A stretch of DNA of 64,000 nt from Paraburkholderia aromaticivorans (GTDB lineage Bacteria; Pseudomonadota; Gammaproteobacteria; Burkholderiales; Burkholderiaceae), in contig NZ_CP051516.1 in NCBI RefSeq assembly GCF_012689525.1, forward strand, positions 3,906,001 to 3,970,000, in the 5' to 3' direction. The position numbers and the translations under genes were made by a program. Below the pieces are notes generated by a model, which searched no databases, was not told where the DNA came from, and saw only the letters and a program-made list of their open reading frames with translations. This document shows, in pieces, positions 51,385 through 60,971 of this stretch (the stretch's first letter is position 1; the number at the start of each line of letters is the position of its first letter).

Positions 51385-53406
51385 TCAGCCGAGCGCGGCC
51401 TTTGCCGTCGCTACCACGTGCTCGACGGTGAAGCCGAAATGCTTGAACAGCACGCCCGCCGGGGCCGATTCGCCGAACGTGTCGATGCCGACCACGCCGC
51501 CTTCCAGACCCACGTACTTGCGCCAGAAATCCGTCACGCCCGCTTCGATCGCGACACGGCGCACGCCATGCGGCAGCACGCGTTCGCGGTACTCGGCGTC
51601 CTGCTTGTCGAACACGGTGGTCGACGGCATCGACACGACACGTGCCGCGATGCCTTCGCGCGCCAGCGGCTCGACCGCGTTCAGCGCCAGTTCCACTTCC
51701 GAACCGGTGGCGATCAGGATGATCTTGCGCGCGACGATTTCGTCGTTCCAGTCGCGCAGCACGTAGCCGCCCTTCTCGATGTTGGCGATCTGCGCGTCCG
51801 TGCGCTCCGAGAACAGCAGATTCTGACGGCTGAAGATCAGGCACGACGGGCCGTGATGTTCGACCGCGTGGGTCCAGGCCACCGCAGTCTCAACGGTATC
51901 AGCCGGGCGCCACACTTGCAGGTGCGGAATCAGACGCAGGCTTGCAACGTGTTCGACCGACTGGTGGGTCGGGCCGTCTTCGCCCAGACCAATCGAGTCG
52001 TGCGTAAACACGAAGATCGACGGCGCTTTCATCAGCGCGGCCACCCGCAGCGCGTTGCGGCTGTAATCCGAGAACGTCAGGAACGTGCCGCCGAACGCCT
52101 TGAAGCCGCCGTGCAGCGCCATGCCGTTGATCGCGGCGCTCATGCCGAATTCGCGCACGCCGTAGTTGACGTAGTTGCCGGCAGCGTGGCCTTCCGCGTT
52201 CACACGCACCGGCTTGGCGGCCTTCCAGTTGGTCAGGTTCGAACCGGTCAGGTCGGCGGAGCCGCCGAGCAGTTCCGGCAGCACGGCCGACAAAGCTTCG
52301 ATAGCCTGCTGCGAAGCCTTGCGCGTCGCGATGGTTTCCGCGCGTTCGTTCGCGCCGGCGATGATTGCCTTGGCCTTTTCTTTCCAGTCGGCGGGCAGTT
52401 GCTTCGCGTCACGACGCTTGAATTCAGCGGCTTCCTGCGGATATTTGGCTGCGTACGCGGCAAACGCCTTGTCCCAGTCGGATTCGTTGCGCGCGCCGGC
52501 TTCTTTCGCATCCCAGGCTGCGTAGACTTCTTGCGGGATCACGAACGGTTCCCACTTCCAGCCGATTTTTTCGCGCGTGGCCGCGACTTCCTTGTCGCCG
52601 AGCGCCGCGCCGTGCGAATCGTGGCTGCCGGCCTTATTCGGCGAGCCTTCGCCGATCACCGTCTTGCAGCAGATCAGCGTGGGCTTGTCGGATTGCTTGG
52701 CTTGCTTGATGGCCGCGTCGACCGCTTCGACGTCGTGGCCGACCACGTTCGGGATCACGTTCCAGCCGTACGCTTCGAAGCGCTTCGGCGTGTCGTCGTG
52801 GAACCAGTGCAGCACTTCGCCGTCGATCGAGATGCCGTTGTCGTCGTAGAACGCGATCAGCTTGTTCAGCTTCAGCACGCCCGCCAGCGAGCTGGCTTCG
52901 TGCGAGATGCCTTCCATCAGGCAGCCGTCGCCGACGAACACGTACGTATGGTGATCGACGATCTTCGCGTCAGGCTTGTTGAATTCGGTGGCGAGCAGCG
53001 ACTCGGCGAGCGCCATGCCGACCGCATTCGCCAGACCCTGGCCGAGCGGACCGGTGGTCGTCTCGACGCCCGGCGTAATGCCGTATTCCGGGTGACCCGG
53101 CGTCTTCGAATGCATCTGGCGGAAGTTCTTCAGCTCGTCGATCGGCAGATCGTAGCCGGTGAGGTGCAGCAGCGAGTACAGCAGCATCGAGCCGTGGCCG
53201 TTCGACAGCACGAAACGGTCGCGATCGGCCCACTGCGGGTTCTTCGGGTTGTGGCGCAGATGACGCGACCACAAAGCCACGCCGATTTCGGCCATGCCCA
53301 TCGGCATGCCGGGGTGGCCGGAATTCGCTTTTTGAACGGCGTCCATGGACAACGCGCGGATTGCGTTGGCCATCAAGGAGGTGGGTGCGGGAGACGGGGT
53401 CGTCAT
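51385..53406 (-). CDS. tkt: Transketolase
   Basis: Thiamine-diphosphate enzyme of the pentose phosphate pathway. The 673-residue product begins [20 protein letters not shown] and has [20 protein letters not shown], the ThDP/Mg motif [20 protein letters not shown], and the pyrimidine domain with [20 protein letters not shown] and [23 protein letters not shown] at 53404-53406 is chosen by family similarity. Upstream of gap. Confidence 0.97.
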   Translation of the reverse strand: MTTPSPAPTSLMANAIRALSMDAVQKANSGHPGMPMGMAEIGVALWSRHLRHNPKNPQWADRDRFVLSNGHGSMLLYSLLHLTGYDLPIDELKNFRQMHSKTPGHPEYGITPGVETTTGPLGQGLANAVGMALAESLLATEFNKPDAKIVDHHTYVFVGDGCLMEGISHEASSLAGVLKLNKLIAFYDDNGISIDGEVLHWFHDDTPKRFEAYGWNVIPNVVGHDVEAVDAAIKQAKQSDKPTLICCKTVIGEGSPNKAGSHDSHGAALGDKEVAATREKIGWKWEPFVIPQEVYAAWDAKEAGARNESDWDKAFAAYAAKYPQEAAEFKRRDAKQLPADWKEKAKAIIAGANERAETIATRKASQQAIEALSAVLPELLGGSADLTGSNLTNWKAAKPVRVNAEGHAAGNYVNYGVREFGMSAAINGMALHGGFKAFGGTFLTFSDYSRNALRVAALMKAPSIFVFTHDSIGLGEDGPTHQSVEHVASLRLIPHLQVWRPADTVETAVAWTHAVEHHGPSCLIFSRQNLLFSERTDAQIANIEKGGYVLRDWNDEIVARKIILIATGSEVELALNAVEPLAREGIAARVVSMPSTTVFDKQDAEYRERVLPHGVRRVAIEAGVTDFWRKYVGLEGGVVGIDTFGESAPAGVLFKHFGFTVEHVVATAKAALG

Positions 53407-53685
53407 GTCGAGTCCGGAGACAGAGTCAGAAAGCGGTGCGCGCTTGAGGCCCGGATGCTCGAATGCCGGTTCACTTTGGCGCACGGTGCGGCGCCAGGAG
53501 ACGCGAAACGGGCAGAGCAAACGGACAAGGCTGAAAGCGTGACATTCTAACAGAACGTTGCCCGCGCCCCGCTCCGAAAGCCGTCTGGCCGTGTGGCTCG
53601 ATGCACCCGCCGAGGCCACGCCGCGCTTCGGCCTTTACAATTGCTCAACCTCAACCCACCGCGCTCCGGACGGAGCCCGCCATCC

Positions 53686-54558
53686 GTGAGCGCTCCACTG
53701 CTGTTCCGACCGAGTCCCGACGCCGTCTACGGATTTCCGCACGCGAAACGCCTCGCGCGCGTCGATTCGCCTTATCAGCGGATCGAGGTTTGGGACACGC
53801 CGCAGCTCGGCCGGCTCTTCACCCTCGACGGCCGTCCGATGACGTCCACGAGCGACGAGTTCATCTATCACGAATGCATGGTGCATCCGGCCGCGCTAGC
53901 GCATCCGTCGCCGCAAGCGGCGCTGGTGCTGGGCGGCGGCGACGGCGGCGCCGCGCGGCAATTGCTGAGGCACGCGGGCATCGGACGGATCGTGGTGGCG
54001 GAGCTGGACGCGCAAGTCGTACGTCTGACGCGCGAGCATTTGCCCGAGGTGCACGGCGGCGCATTCGACGATCCACGCGTCGAACTGATAATCGGCGACG
54101 CCGCGCAATACGTCGAGGCGGCCGCGCCGGCGCAGTTCGATCTCGTCGTGTTCGACCTGACGCCGCCGGATTCACCCGCCGCCGGTCTTTACACGCAAGC
54201 CTTCTACCAGCGGCTCAAGCGCGTCATGAGCCCGACCGCGGCACTCTCCGTGCACCTCGGCTCGCCGTATTTTCATGCCGAACGCGTCGCGCGCCTGCTC
54301 GGCGACCTGAGCGCGGCATTCGCCGTTGTCCGCACCATGAGCACTTTCGTGCCGCTGCACGGCTCGCTCTGGATGATGGCGACCGCCAGCGACACGCTCG
54401 ACCCAGCCGCCCTCACCGTCGATACACTCACGGACCGCCTCGCCGCGCGAGGAATCGACACCCTGATGCACTACGACGCGGCCATGCACGCCGGACTGTT
54501 CTCGGCATCCCGCTCAGTGCGCGATAAACTAAGTCAATTCTTAAAGCCAGCAAGCTAA
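53686..54558 (+). CDS. speE: Spermidine synthase-like aminopropyltransferase
   Basis: The product (290 residues, GTG start with GGAG upstream) has the spermidine synthase pattern: YQRIEVWDTPQLGRLFTLDG, TSDEFIYHECMVHPAALAHP, the cofactor-binding ALVLGGGDGGAARQLLRH, and VVFDLTPPDSPAAGLYTQAF, where the catalytic aspartate sits. It would transfer an aminopropyl group from decarboxylated S-adenosylmethionine to putrescine or a related amine. No speD is in the window, so the exact substrate is open. The start is not certain: the frame is open 31 codons further. Confidence 0.82.
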   Translation: MSAPLLFRPSPDAVYGFPHAKRLARVDSPYQRIEVWDTPQLGRLFTLDGRPMTSTSDEFIYHECMVHPAALAHPSPQAALVLGGGDGGAARQLLRHAGIGRIVVAELDAQVVRLTREHLPEVHGGAFDDPRVELIIGDAAQYVEAAAPAQFDLVVFDLTPPDSPAAGLYTQAFYQRLKRVMSPTAALSVHLGSPYFHAERVARLLGDLSAAFAVVRTMSTFVPLHGSLWMMATASDTLDPAALTVDTLTDRLAARGIDTLMHYDAAMHAGLFSASRSVRDKLSQFLKPAS

Positions 54559-54672
54559 CGCGTGGGCAAAATGCACGGTTCCGTCGGACTGCGCTATCGG
54601 CATATCGATACGCAAACGTCCACCTGAACTTGCAGCATGTGCCCCGCCAACCCCATCGATCCGGAGAATCCC

Positions 54673-55086
54673 ATGACCGCCTCTCGCCCAGCCGGTGTGC
54701 CTTGGTTGACCCCCTATCTGACGGTGCGCGACGCACATGCCGCGTCCGCGTTCTTCACAGCGGCGTTCGGCTTTGAAGTGCGTGACAGTGTCCAGGACGA
54801 CGGTGTCGTCATGCATGTCGAGATGACCTATCAAGGCCAGTTGATTGTGATGTTCGCTCCGGAAGGCGCGTTCGGCTCGGCGGCGAAAACACCCAAAAGC
54901 GCGGGCGCAATCGCACCGCAATCGTTCTATGTCTATGTCGACGATGTCGACGCGATTTATGCGCGGGCGCTGGCCGCCGGCGCAAAATCGCTGAGCGAGC
55001 CACAGGATCAGTTCTGGGGCGACCGCTTCGCCCAGGTCGAAGATCTGGACGGCTACCGCTGGGCGCTCGCTCGCCACCTTTCGTGA
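54673..55086 (+). CDS. VOC-family (glyoxalase/PhnB-like) protein
   Basis: The 137-residue product (ATG with GGAG 6 nt upstream) shows the paired beta-alpha-beta-beta-beta units of the VOC fold: VPWLTPYLTVRDAHAASAFF, TAAFGFEVRDSV, then FYVYVDDVDAIYARALAAGA and DQFWGDRFAQVEDLDGYRWA. PhnB-type members often bind no known substrate. It lies between speE and rsmE on the same strand, 4 bp before rsmE. Confidence 0.82.
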   Translation: MTASRPAGVPWLTPYLTVRDAHAASAFFTAAFGFEVRDSVQDDGVVMHVEMTYQGQLIVMFAPEGAFGSAAKTPKSAGAIAPQSFYVYVDDVDAIYARALAAGAKSLSEPQDQFWGDRFAQVEDLDGYRWALARHLS

Positions 55087-55090
55087 ACCA

Positions 55091-55846
55091 ATGAGTATTT
55101 TTCTGATGCCTCGCTTTTTCGTCGATACGCCTCTCCAGCCCGACGAGGTCATGCCGCTTCCCGATGACGTCGTTCGGCATGTGCTCGTGCTGCGCCTGCA
55201 GCCCGGCGATTCAATCGTCCTTTTCAACGGCGAAGGCGGCGAATACAGCGCCGAACTCGTCGAAGTCGAAAGGCGCTCGGCCATGGTAAAAATCCGCGAA
55301 TTCCGCGATATCGAGGTCGAGCCGCCCTATCGCCTCACGCTCGCGCAGGGCATTGCCGGCGGCGACAAGATGGACTGGCTGATCGAAAAAGCCGTCGAAC
55401 TGGGCGCCTCCAGCTTCGTGCCGTTGACCACCACGCGCAGCGTCGTGCGTCTCTCCGGCGATCGCGCCCAGCGGCGCCACGCGCACTGGCAAGGCATCGT
55501 GCGGGCGTCGTGTGAACAGTGCGGGCGCAATCGCCTGCCGGAAGTGATGCCGGTGCGCGAGATCGCCACCTGGCTGGGCACGATGCCCCGCACGCCCGAG
55601 GAAGGCGACTTGCGCATTCTGCTCTCGCCGCGCGCCAGCATCAGCTTTTCCGCCTTGCCCGCCGAGCCGCCGAAAGGACGCGTGACGGTGCTGGTGGGCC
55701 CGGAAGGCGGCTTTTCCGCGACCGAGGAAGCGGCCGCGACTGCTCATGGGTTTACCGCCGTCGGCCTCGGCCCGCGCGTGATGCGCACCGAAACTGCCGG
55801 CATCGCCGTTCTTTCGGCGCTGGCGGCGGGCTGGGGCGGCTGGTAA
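55091..55846 (+). CDS. rsmE: 16S rRNA (uracil1498-N3)-methyltransferase
   Basis: Methylates U1498 of 16S rRNA. The 251-residue product has an N-terminal PUA-like part (MPRFFVDTPLQPDEV) and a SPOUT domain with DKMDWLIEKAVELGASSFVP, CEQCGRNRLPEV, VLVGPEGGFSATEE and LGPRVMRTETAGI, the knot that binds S-adenosylmethionine. The family usually starts at MPRFF, so the second ATG (55106) may be the true start. It follows the VOC gene by 4 bp. Confidence 0.94.
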   Translation: MSIFLMPRFFVDTPLQPDEVMPLPDDVVRHVLVLRLQPGDSIVLFNGEGGEYSAELVEVERRSAMVKIREFRDIEVEPPYRLTLAQGIAGGDKMDWLIEKAVELGASSFVPLTTTRSVVRLSGDRAQRRHAHWQGIVRASCEQCGRNRLPEVMPVREIATWLGTMPRTPEEGDLRILLSPRASISFSALPAEPPKGRVTVLVGPEGGFSATEEAAATAHGFTAVGLGPRVMRTETAGIAVLSALAAGWGGW

Positions 55847-55916
55847 GCCGCTTGCGTGGCGCGCCGGTCGCTTTAGTCAAGGGCGGCAAGCCTCGTCGAC
55901 AGCGGCGCCAAAAGCA

Positions 55917-55943
55917 AAAGGCCCGCCGATTGGCGGGCCTTTC
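55917..55943. terminator. Bidirectional terminator after rsmE
   Basis: AAAGGCCCGCC pairs with GGCGGGCCTTT around GATT. It lies between rsmE (+) and the barstar-like gene (-). Confidence 0.88.
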
Positions 55944-55979
55944 TCATTTAGCCTAAGCGGGCAACGCTCAGGCAAAAAC

Positions 55980-56549
55980 TCAAGCGAACGAATAAAACAC
56001 GCGGAACGCCACTTTGCGCTCGGCCCAAAACTCGGAGGCTTCGCGGAACACGTCCAGCAGCGTCTCGCGTCCTTCCTTGTCGAACTTCTGGGCGACCGGC
56101 AACTGCTCGAGCACGATCACAAAGCCCGGCTGCGCACCCGCCTTCTGAACCAGATCGGTCAGGCAGTCGTATAGCGCGTCGTAATTTTTGCCGAAGTGTT
56201 TCGGAAACAGGAATGACGTCGCGATGGTTTCGAGCACTTCCTGCTTGGACTGCGCGTTGGCGCAATACGCATAGAGAAAATGCTGGCCGAGTTGGCTGGC
56301 CTCGTCGGCGAGATCCTGCACGCGGAACGCGCGGATCGACTGTACGATGTTCGGTCGTACGGTCTTGAAAAGACTCATGGGCTCCTCGTTCGATGAAACC
56401 ACAGTGCCTGCTTCGCTCTGGTTCTCGCGGCCCTGATCGCCGGCGCGCATCTGCATGACGCGTTGGAACAAATTGCCGTCGCCGGCCGCGAAAAGATCCG
56501 TCGCGACTCCGGAGTCGTGCGCGTAGACGTTGTCGCTCATGCCGTTCAT
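55980..56549 (-). CDS. Barstar-family RNase inhibitor
   Basis: The C-terminal 110 residues follow the barstar fold: FLFPKHFGKNYDALYDCLTD, LVQKAGAQPGFVIVLEQL and EFWAERKVAFRVFYSF. Barstar binds and blocks barnase-type RNases in the cytoplasm. The N-terminal 60-70 residues are not part of the fold. Starts at 56549, 56540 or 56378 are possible; the last has a strong GAGGAG ribosome site and would give just the barstar part (132 residues). It lies 7 bp after the secreted RNase gene on the same strand, the expected enzyme-inhibitor arrangement. Confidence 0.82.
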   Translation of the reverse strand: MNGMSDNVYAHDSGVATDLFAAGDGNLFQRVMQMRAGDQGRENQSEAGTVVSSNEEPMSLFKTVRPNIVQSIRAFRVQDLADEASQLGQHFLYAYCANAQSKQEVLETIATSFLFPKHFGKNYDALYDCLTDLVQKAGAQPGFVIVLEQLPVAQKFDKEGRETLLDVFREASEFWAERKVAFRVFYSFA

Positions 56550-56556
56550 CCCGATG

Positions 56557-56967
56557 TCATTCAACAATACGATTAAAACTGGTGTAGTGGTCGTCCGAGT
56601 AGTAACAATTGTCGGTTCGCTTCAGCGGACCTCCGCAGACGATGCGACGCGCCCCGCGATTACGTGAGCGAGGCGTGGGAACGGTGTATTCGTGGTAATA
56701 GCCGCGCCGATAGGCCGGCAGCAACCGTTCGCGATTGCCGAATACGATGCCGTCCTTCTCATACGGGTAAGGCCCGCCTGCGGCAATCAAGTTCAATGTA
56801 TTGACCGCTTCACGTGGCAACTGCGCCAGCGCGATGGTGCCCTGCAACTGCGCGTCGGCGGGTGCCGTGGAGTCGCGCGCAAACGCGCCAGGCACGGGGC
56901 CGGATAAAACGCACAGCGTAACAGCACCGATCAGCACGCCTTTCATGCGTTGCCACTTGCGTGCCAT
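56557..56967 (-). CDS. Secreted guanyl-specific RNase (barnase/RNase Sa family)
   Basis: The 136-residue product has a signal peptide (MKGVLIGAVTLCVLSGPVPG, likely cut after AFA) and a microbial RNase domain: AVNTLNLIAAGGPYPYEKDG, VFGNRERLLP, then the catalytic Glu in YYHEYTVPTPRS, Arg in NRGARRIVCGG and His in YYSDDHYTSF. These match the Glu-Arg-His set of RNase Sa-type enzymes. It is expected to be exported and to cut RNA after G. A barstar-type gene follows at once. Roles could be nutrient scavenging or competition. Confidence 0.86.
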   Translation of the reverse strand: MARKWQRMKGVLIGAVTLCVLSGPVPGAFARDSTAPADAQLQGTIALAQLPREAVNTLNLIAAGGPYPYEKDGIVFGNRERLLPAYRRGYYHEYTVPTPRSRNRGARRIVCGGPLKRTDNCYYSDDHYTSFNRIVE

Positions 56968-57106
56968 GTATCAGGGTTCCCCGCTGTTAGATCACGAGTT
57001 TGACGACCATGAAAGTCGTAAGGGTATCGCTAATGGCCCCCGGAATCAACGCTCGCCGGGTCGGCGAAATCCTCCCATCAGGCGCGAAAGCGCCACCGGC
57101 GAGGCT

Positions 57107-57363
57107 TTGACGACATTTGACAGAATGTTTAGCTTAGTCAAGCTAAACTTAGCTTAACAGTGCGAATCTAGGTGAAGGCGGGCAAATGCGGAGCGGACGG
57201 CAGGCCGATTTGCATGAGTCTGCAGACCGCTTGATTCCCCGTGGCAAGGGTTTCGAACCCTTGAACGCTCCTGGAGGCGGAATTTTGTCTGACTTGCCGT
57301 TTTTTGGGTGGCAATCCCCTGTCCACCCTGAGGCGTGCCCGTTGCGGGCGCGCCTTTTTTTTT
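57107..57363 (+). ncRNA. Candidate small RNA between the RNase gene and maeB
   Basis: A plus-strand unit without a gene: TTGACG (57107-57112), a 17-nt gap and TAGCTT (57130-57135) could be a promoter, and a strong plus-strand terminator ends the region at 57331-57363. Between them are a dyad TTTAGCTT/AAGCTAAA (57128-57147) at the supposed -10 and a perfect hairpin CAAGGGTT-TCG-AACCCTTG (57245-57263). The 6-bp GGAGCG/CGCTCC pair around it (57190-57195 and 57266-57271) makes it faintly tRNA-like, but the loop lacks C56 and no clear anticodon arm is seen. No ORF ends before the terminator. The remainder of 56968-57413 holds nothing else. Confidence 0.35.
57331..57363 (+). terminator. Orphan plus-strand terminator
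   Basis: AGGCGTGCCCG pairs with CGGGCGCGCCT (one G-U/mismatch position) followed by nine T. No plus-strand gene lies before it, and on the minus strand it has no U-run after the stem, so it does not serve maeB well. Confidence 0.82.
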
Positions 57364-57413
57364 GCATGGCGCACGGTCTTCAAACCGGCGCCATGCTTCG
57401 TCTGGATCGCGGA

Positions 57414-59708
57414 TTAACGGGCCGCGATCACATCCGCCACCAGCAGCGCCGTCATGTTGACGATCCGGCGCACCGTTGCCGAAGCCGTCAGCACGTGCAC
57501 CGGCTTGGCCGCGCCGAGCAGCATCGGACCAATCGCGATGTTGTTGCCCGCGGCCGTCTTCAGCAGGTTGTACGAGATGTTGGCCGCGTCGATGTTCGGC
57601 AGCACCAGCAGATTCGCGTCGCCTTCGAGCGTCGAGTCGGGCATCACTTCGCGGCGCAGATTCGCGTCGAGCGCGATGTCGCCGTGCATTTCGCCGTCCA
57701 CGTGCAGGTCCGGCGCGCGTTCGCGCAGGATCGCCAGCGTGTCGCGCATCTTCTGCGCGGTCGGCGCGTTGCTCGTGCCGAAGTTCGAATGCGACAGCAG
57801 CGCGATTTTCGGCTCGATACCGAAACGGCGCACTTCTTCAGCCGCCATGATCGTGATTTCGGCCAGTTGCTCCGGCGTCGGATCGACGTTCACGTGCGTA
57901 TCCACCAGGAAAATCTGGCGATTCGGCAACACCAGCGCGTTCATCGCCGCGTAGACCTTCGCGCCTTGCTTCTTGCCGATCACCTGATCGATGAAGTGCA
58001 GGTGGCGATGCGTGGTCGAGACCGTGCCGCAGATCATGCCGTCGGCCTCGCCCTTTTCCACCAGCATCGCGCCGATCAGGGTGGTGCGGCGGCGCATTTC
58101 GAGCTTCGCCATCTGCGCGCTGATGCCCTTGCGCGACATCATCTTGTGATATTCCTGCCAGAAGTCGCGATAACGCTCGTCGTGGTCGGTGTTCACGACC
58201 GTGTAGTCCTGACCCGCGACCAGACGCAGACCGTAGCGCGCAATGCGCTCCTCGATCACGGCCGGACGGCCGATCAGGATCGGCTTGGCCAGTTTTTCGT
58301 CGACGATGATCTGCATCGCGCGCAACACGCGCTCTTCTTCGCCTTCCGCGAACACGATGCGCTTCTTCTCCGGCTCGACGCCGCGCGCGAGCTGGAAAAT
58401 CGGCTTCATGGTCGTGCCGCTGTGATACACGAACTGCTGCAGATGCTGTTCGTAGGCTTCCATGTCCTCGATCGGACGCTCGGCGACGCCCGAATCCATG
58501 GCGGCCTTCGCCACGGCCGGCGCGACCTTGACGATCAGACGCGGGTCGAACGGCTTCGGAATCAGGTATTCCGGGCCAAACGAGAGATCCTGAATACCAT
58601 ACGCTGTCGCGACGATGTCGCTCTGCTCCTGGCGCGCCAGCTCGGCGATCGCGTTGACCGCCGCGATTTCCATTTCCCGCGTCACCGTCGTCGCGCCCGC
58701 GTCCAGCGCGCCGCGGAACAGGAACGGGAACACCAGTACGTTGTTCACCTGGTTCGGGTAGTCGGTACGGCCGGTGCACAGCACGGCGTCCGGACGCACT
58801 TCCAGCGCCAGTTCCGGCAGGATTTCCGGCGTCGGGTTGGCGAGCGCCAAAATCAGCGGCTTGTTCGCCATCTGCTTGACCATGTCCTGCTTGAGCACGC
58901 CGCCAGCCGACAGACCGAGGAAAACGTCCGCGCCGCCGATCGCTTCGGCCAGCGTGCGGGCGTCGGTTTCACGCGCGAAGCGTTCCTTGTCCGGGTCCAT
59001 CAGTTCGACGCGGCCCTTGTAGACCACGCCGGCCAGGTCGGTGACGATGATGTTTTCGAGCGGCAAGCCGATATCGACCAGCAGGTCCAAACAGGCCAGC
59101 GCCGCCGCGCCCGCGCCCGAGGACACCAGCTTGACCTCCTTGATGTCCTTGCCGACCACCTTCAAACCGTTGGTGATGGCCGCCGCGACGACGATCGCCG
59201 TACCGTGCTGGTCGTCGTGGAAGACCGGAATCTTCATGCGCTTGCGGCATTCGCGTTCGACGATGAAGCAGTCCGGCGCCTTGATGTCTTCGAGGTTGAT
59301 GCCGCCAAACGTCGGTTCGAGCGCGCAGATCACATCGACCAGCTTGTGTGGATCGGACTCGTTCAGCTCGATATCGAACACGTCGATGCCGGCGAACTTC
59401 TTGAACAGGACGGCCTTGCCTTCCATGACCGGCTTCGAAGCGAGCGGCCCGATGTTGCCGAGACCGAGCACCGCGGTGCCGTTCGTGACGACGCCGACCA
59501 GGTTGCTACGCGCGGTGAAGCGCGCGGCGTTCAACGGGTTCTCGACGATTTCCTCGCACGCGAACGCGACGCCAGGCGAGTACGCCAGCGCGAGGTCGCG
59601 CTGGTTGATCATCTGCTTGGTCGGGGCGATCGCGATCTTCCCCGGGGTGGGAAACTCGTGGTAATCGAGGGCGGCTTCGCGGAGTTTGCTATTGACGGGA
59701 GTCGACAT
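57414..59708 (-). CDS. maeB: NADP-dependent malic enzyme with phosphotransacetylase-like domain
   Basis: Oxidatively decarboxylates malate to pyruvate. The 764-residue product begins MSTPVNSKLREAALDYHEFP and has LALAYSPGVAFACEEI, the malic-enzyme core KIPVFHDDQHGTAIVVAAAI, the Rossmann VSSGAGAAALACLDLLVDIG and LALANPTPEILPE, then a C-terminal phosphate-acetyltransferase-like domain (from about residue 430; for example MQIIVDEKLAKPILIGRPAV) that is regulatory in MaeB. E. coli MaeB has 759 residues. ATG 59706-59708 fits the family. Divergent from thiL across 264 bp. Confidence 0.95.
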   Translation of the reverse strand: MSTPVNSKLREAALDYHEFPTPGKIAIAPTKQMINQRDLALAYSPGVAFACEEIVENPLNAARFTARSNLVGVVTNGTAVLGLGNIGPLASKPVMEGKAVLFKKFAGIDVFDIELNESDPHKLVDVICALEPTFGGINLEDIKAPDCFIVERECRKRMKIPVFHDDQHGTAIVVAAAITNGLKVVGKDIKEVKLVSSGAGAAALACLDLLVDIGLPLENIIVTDLAGVVYKGRVELMDPDKERFARETDARTLAEAIGGADVFLGLSAGGVLKQDMVKQMANKPLILALANPTPEILPELALEVRPDAVLCTGRTDYPNQVNNVLVFPFLFRGALDAGATTVTREMEIAAVNAIAELARQEQSDIVATAYGIQDLSFGPEYLIPKPFDPRLIVKVAPAVAKAAMDSGVAERPIEDMEAYEQHLQQFVYHSGTTMKPIFQLARGVEPEKKRIVFAEGEEERVLRAMQIIVDEKLAKPILIGRPAVIEERIARYGLRLVAGQDYTVVNTDHDERYRDFWQEYHKMMSRKGISAQMAKLEMRRRTTLIGAMLVEKGEADGMICGTVSTTHRHLHFIDQVIGKKQGAKVYAAMNALVLPNRQIFLVDTHVNVDPTPEQLAEITIMAAEEVRRFGIEPKIALLSHSNFGTSNAPTAQKMRDTLAILRERAPDLHVDGEMHGDIALDANLRREVMPDSTLEGDANLLVLPNIDAANISYNLLKTAAGNNIAIGPMLLGAAKPVHVLTASATVRRIVNMTALLVADVIAAR

Positions 59709-59972
59709 GGGGCGGGCTTCGGAGGGCGGATTAGAATAGACGTTCGACGGCATTGTAGCCCCAATTGCGGGCCCAATTCCTTCAATACGGGTACAACTGC
59801 CGCGACTGAAACATAGCGAAAGGCTGACGTGGCATGCTGTGGCTGGAACGCGACCCGAATCGGAGTTGCCGGCGGATCGAATGTTTACCCGTCGTTCGCT
59901 CCGTACAATGTGCGCCGTTAGCCGAACTTCGCGGCACTTAATCGTTCACCCTCGCGCCCACCCATCGCCACC

Positions 59973-60971
59973 ATGCTCTCCGAGTTTTCGCTGATCGATC
60001 GTTTCTTTGCCCGCCGCGCCGCTGCCCGGCCGGCCAACGCCGCGAGCGGCACACTCGGCATCGGCGACGACTGCGCGCTGCTCGCGCCCCGCGCCGGTGA
60101 AATGCTGGCCATATCGACGGACATGCTGGTCGAAGGCCGCCACTTTTTCGCCGATGTCGATCCCGAGGCCCTGGGTCACAAAGCGCTCGCGGTGAATCTG
60201 TCGGACCTCGCCGCCATGGGCGCGCAACCGCAGGCGTTCACGCTGGCGTTCTCCTTGCCGAAAGCCGAGGAAGCCTGGCTCGCCGCGTTCAGCGAGGGCC
60301 TCTTCGCGCTGGCCGAACGCTACGACTGCGAGTTGATCGGCGGCGATACGACCGGCGGCCCGCTGAATCTGTGCATCACCGTGTTCGGCAGCGTGCCGCC
60401 GCACGCGGCGCTGCGCCGTGACGCCGCGCAGCCCGGCGACGACATCTGGATTTCCGGCACGCTCGGCGACGCGCGCGCCGGTCTCGGCGTGCGGCGCGGC
60501 GAATGGTCCGCCGATGCCAGCGACACTGCGACGTTTCGTCGCGCCATCGAACGCCCTGAGCCGCGTGTCGCGCTCGGCCTGGCGCTGCGCGGCATCGCCC
60601 ACGCGGCGCTCGACCTCTCGGACGGCCTTGCCGGCGATCTGCTGCACATTCTGGAACGCTCGAACCTGCGGGCCACGGTCGACGTCGACGCCGTGCCGCG
60701 TTCCGCCGCGCTACGCCGCCTCGCGCTCGAAATCCAGCGACGCTGCACGCTCGCCGGTGGCGACGACTACGAGTTGTGCTTCACCGCGCCGATCGCGGCG
60801 CGTGCCGCAGTCGAAAAGGCAGGCCGCGAGGTGGGCGTGCCGCTCACCCGCATCGGTACAATAAGCGCTCTCGAAACGGCGGCCGACCGCCCGGCGATCG
60901 GCTGGCGCGATGCCGCCGGCGCGCCGCTCACTCTGACGTTGCAAGGCTTCGACCACTTTCATGCAGACTGA
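59973..60971 (+). CDS. thiL: Thiamine-monophosphate kinase
   Basis: Phosphorylates thiamine monophosphate to the active diphosphate. The 332-residue product begins MLSEFSLIDRFFARRAAARP and has GIGDDCALLAPRAGEMLAIS, DMLVEGRHFFADVDPEALGH, KALAVNLSDLAAMGAQP and IGGDTTGGPLNLC, the ATP/Mg site of the PurM-like family, and LDLSDGLAGDLLHILERS near residue 210. E. coli ThiL has 325 residues. Its 3-prime end overlaps pgpA by 11 bp. Confidence 0.95.
   Translation: MLSEFSLIDRFFARRAAARPANAASGTLGIGDDCALLAPRAGEMLAISTDMLVEGRHFFADVDPEALGHKALAVNLSDLAAMGAQPQAFTLAFSLPKAEEAWLAAFSEGLFALAERYDCELIGGDTTGGPLNLCITVFGSVPPHAALRRDAAQPGDDIWISGTLGDARAGLGVRRGEWSADASDTATFRRAIERPEPRVALGLALRGIAHAALDLSDGLAGDLLHILERSNLRATVDVDAVPRSAALRRLALEIQRRCTLAGGDDYELCFTAPIAARAAVEKAGREVGVPLTRIGTISALETAADRPAIGWRDAAGAPLTLTLQGFDHFHAD

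Noticed and set aside
57190..57275. tRNA-like fold with GGAGCG/CGCTCC ends and a T-arm-like hairpin
   Set aside because: The T-loop reads TTTCGAA and so lacks the invariant C56, the seventh acceptor pair is a mismatch, and no normal anticodon arm is visible. It is mentioned only under the small-RNA candidate.
57186..59816. 876-codon plus-strand open frame opposite maeB
   Set aside because: It is the antisense frame of maeB and runs through a strong terminator.
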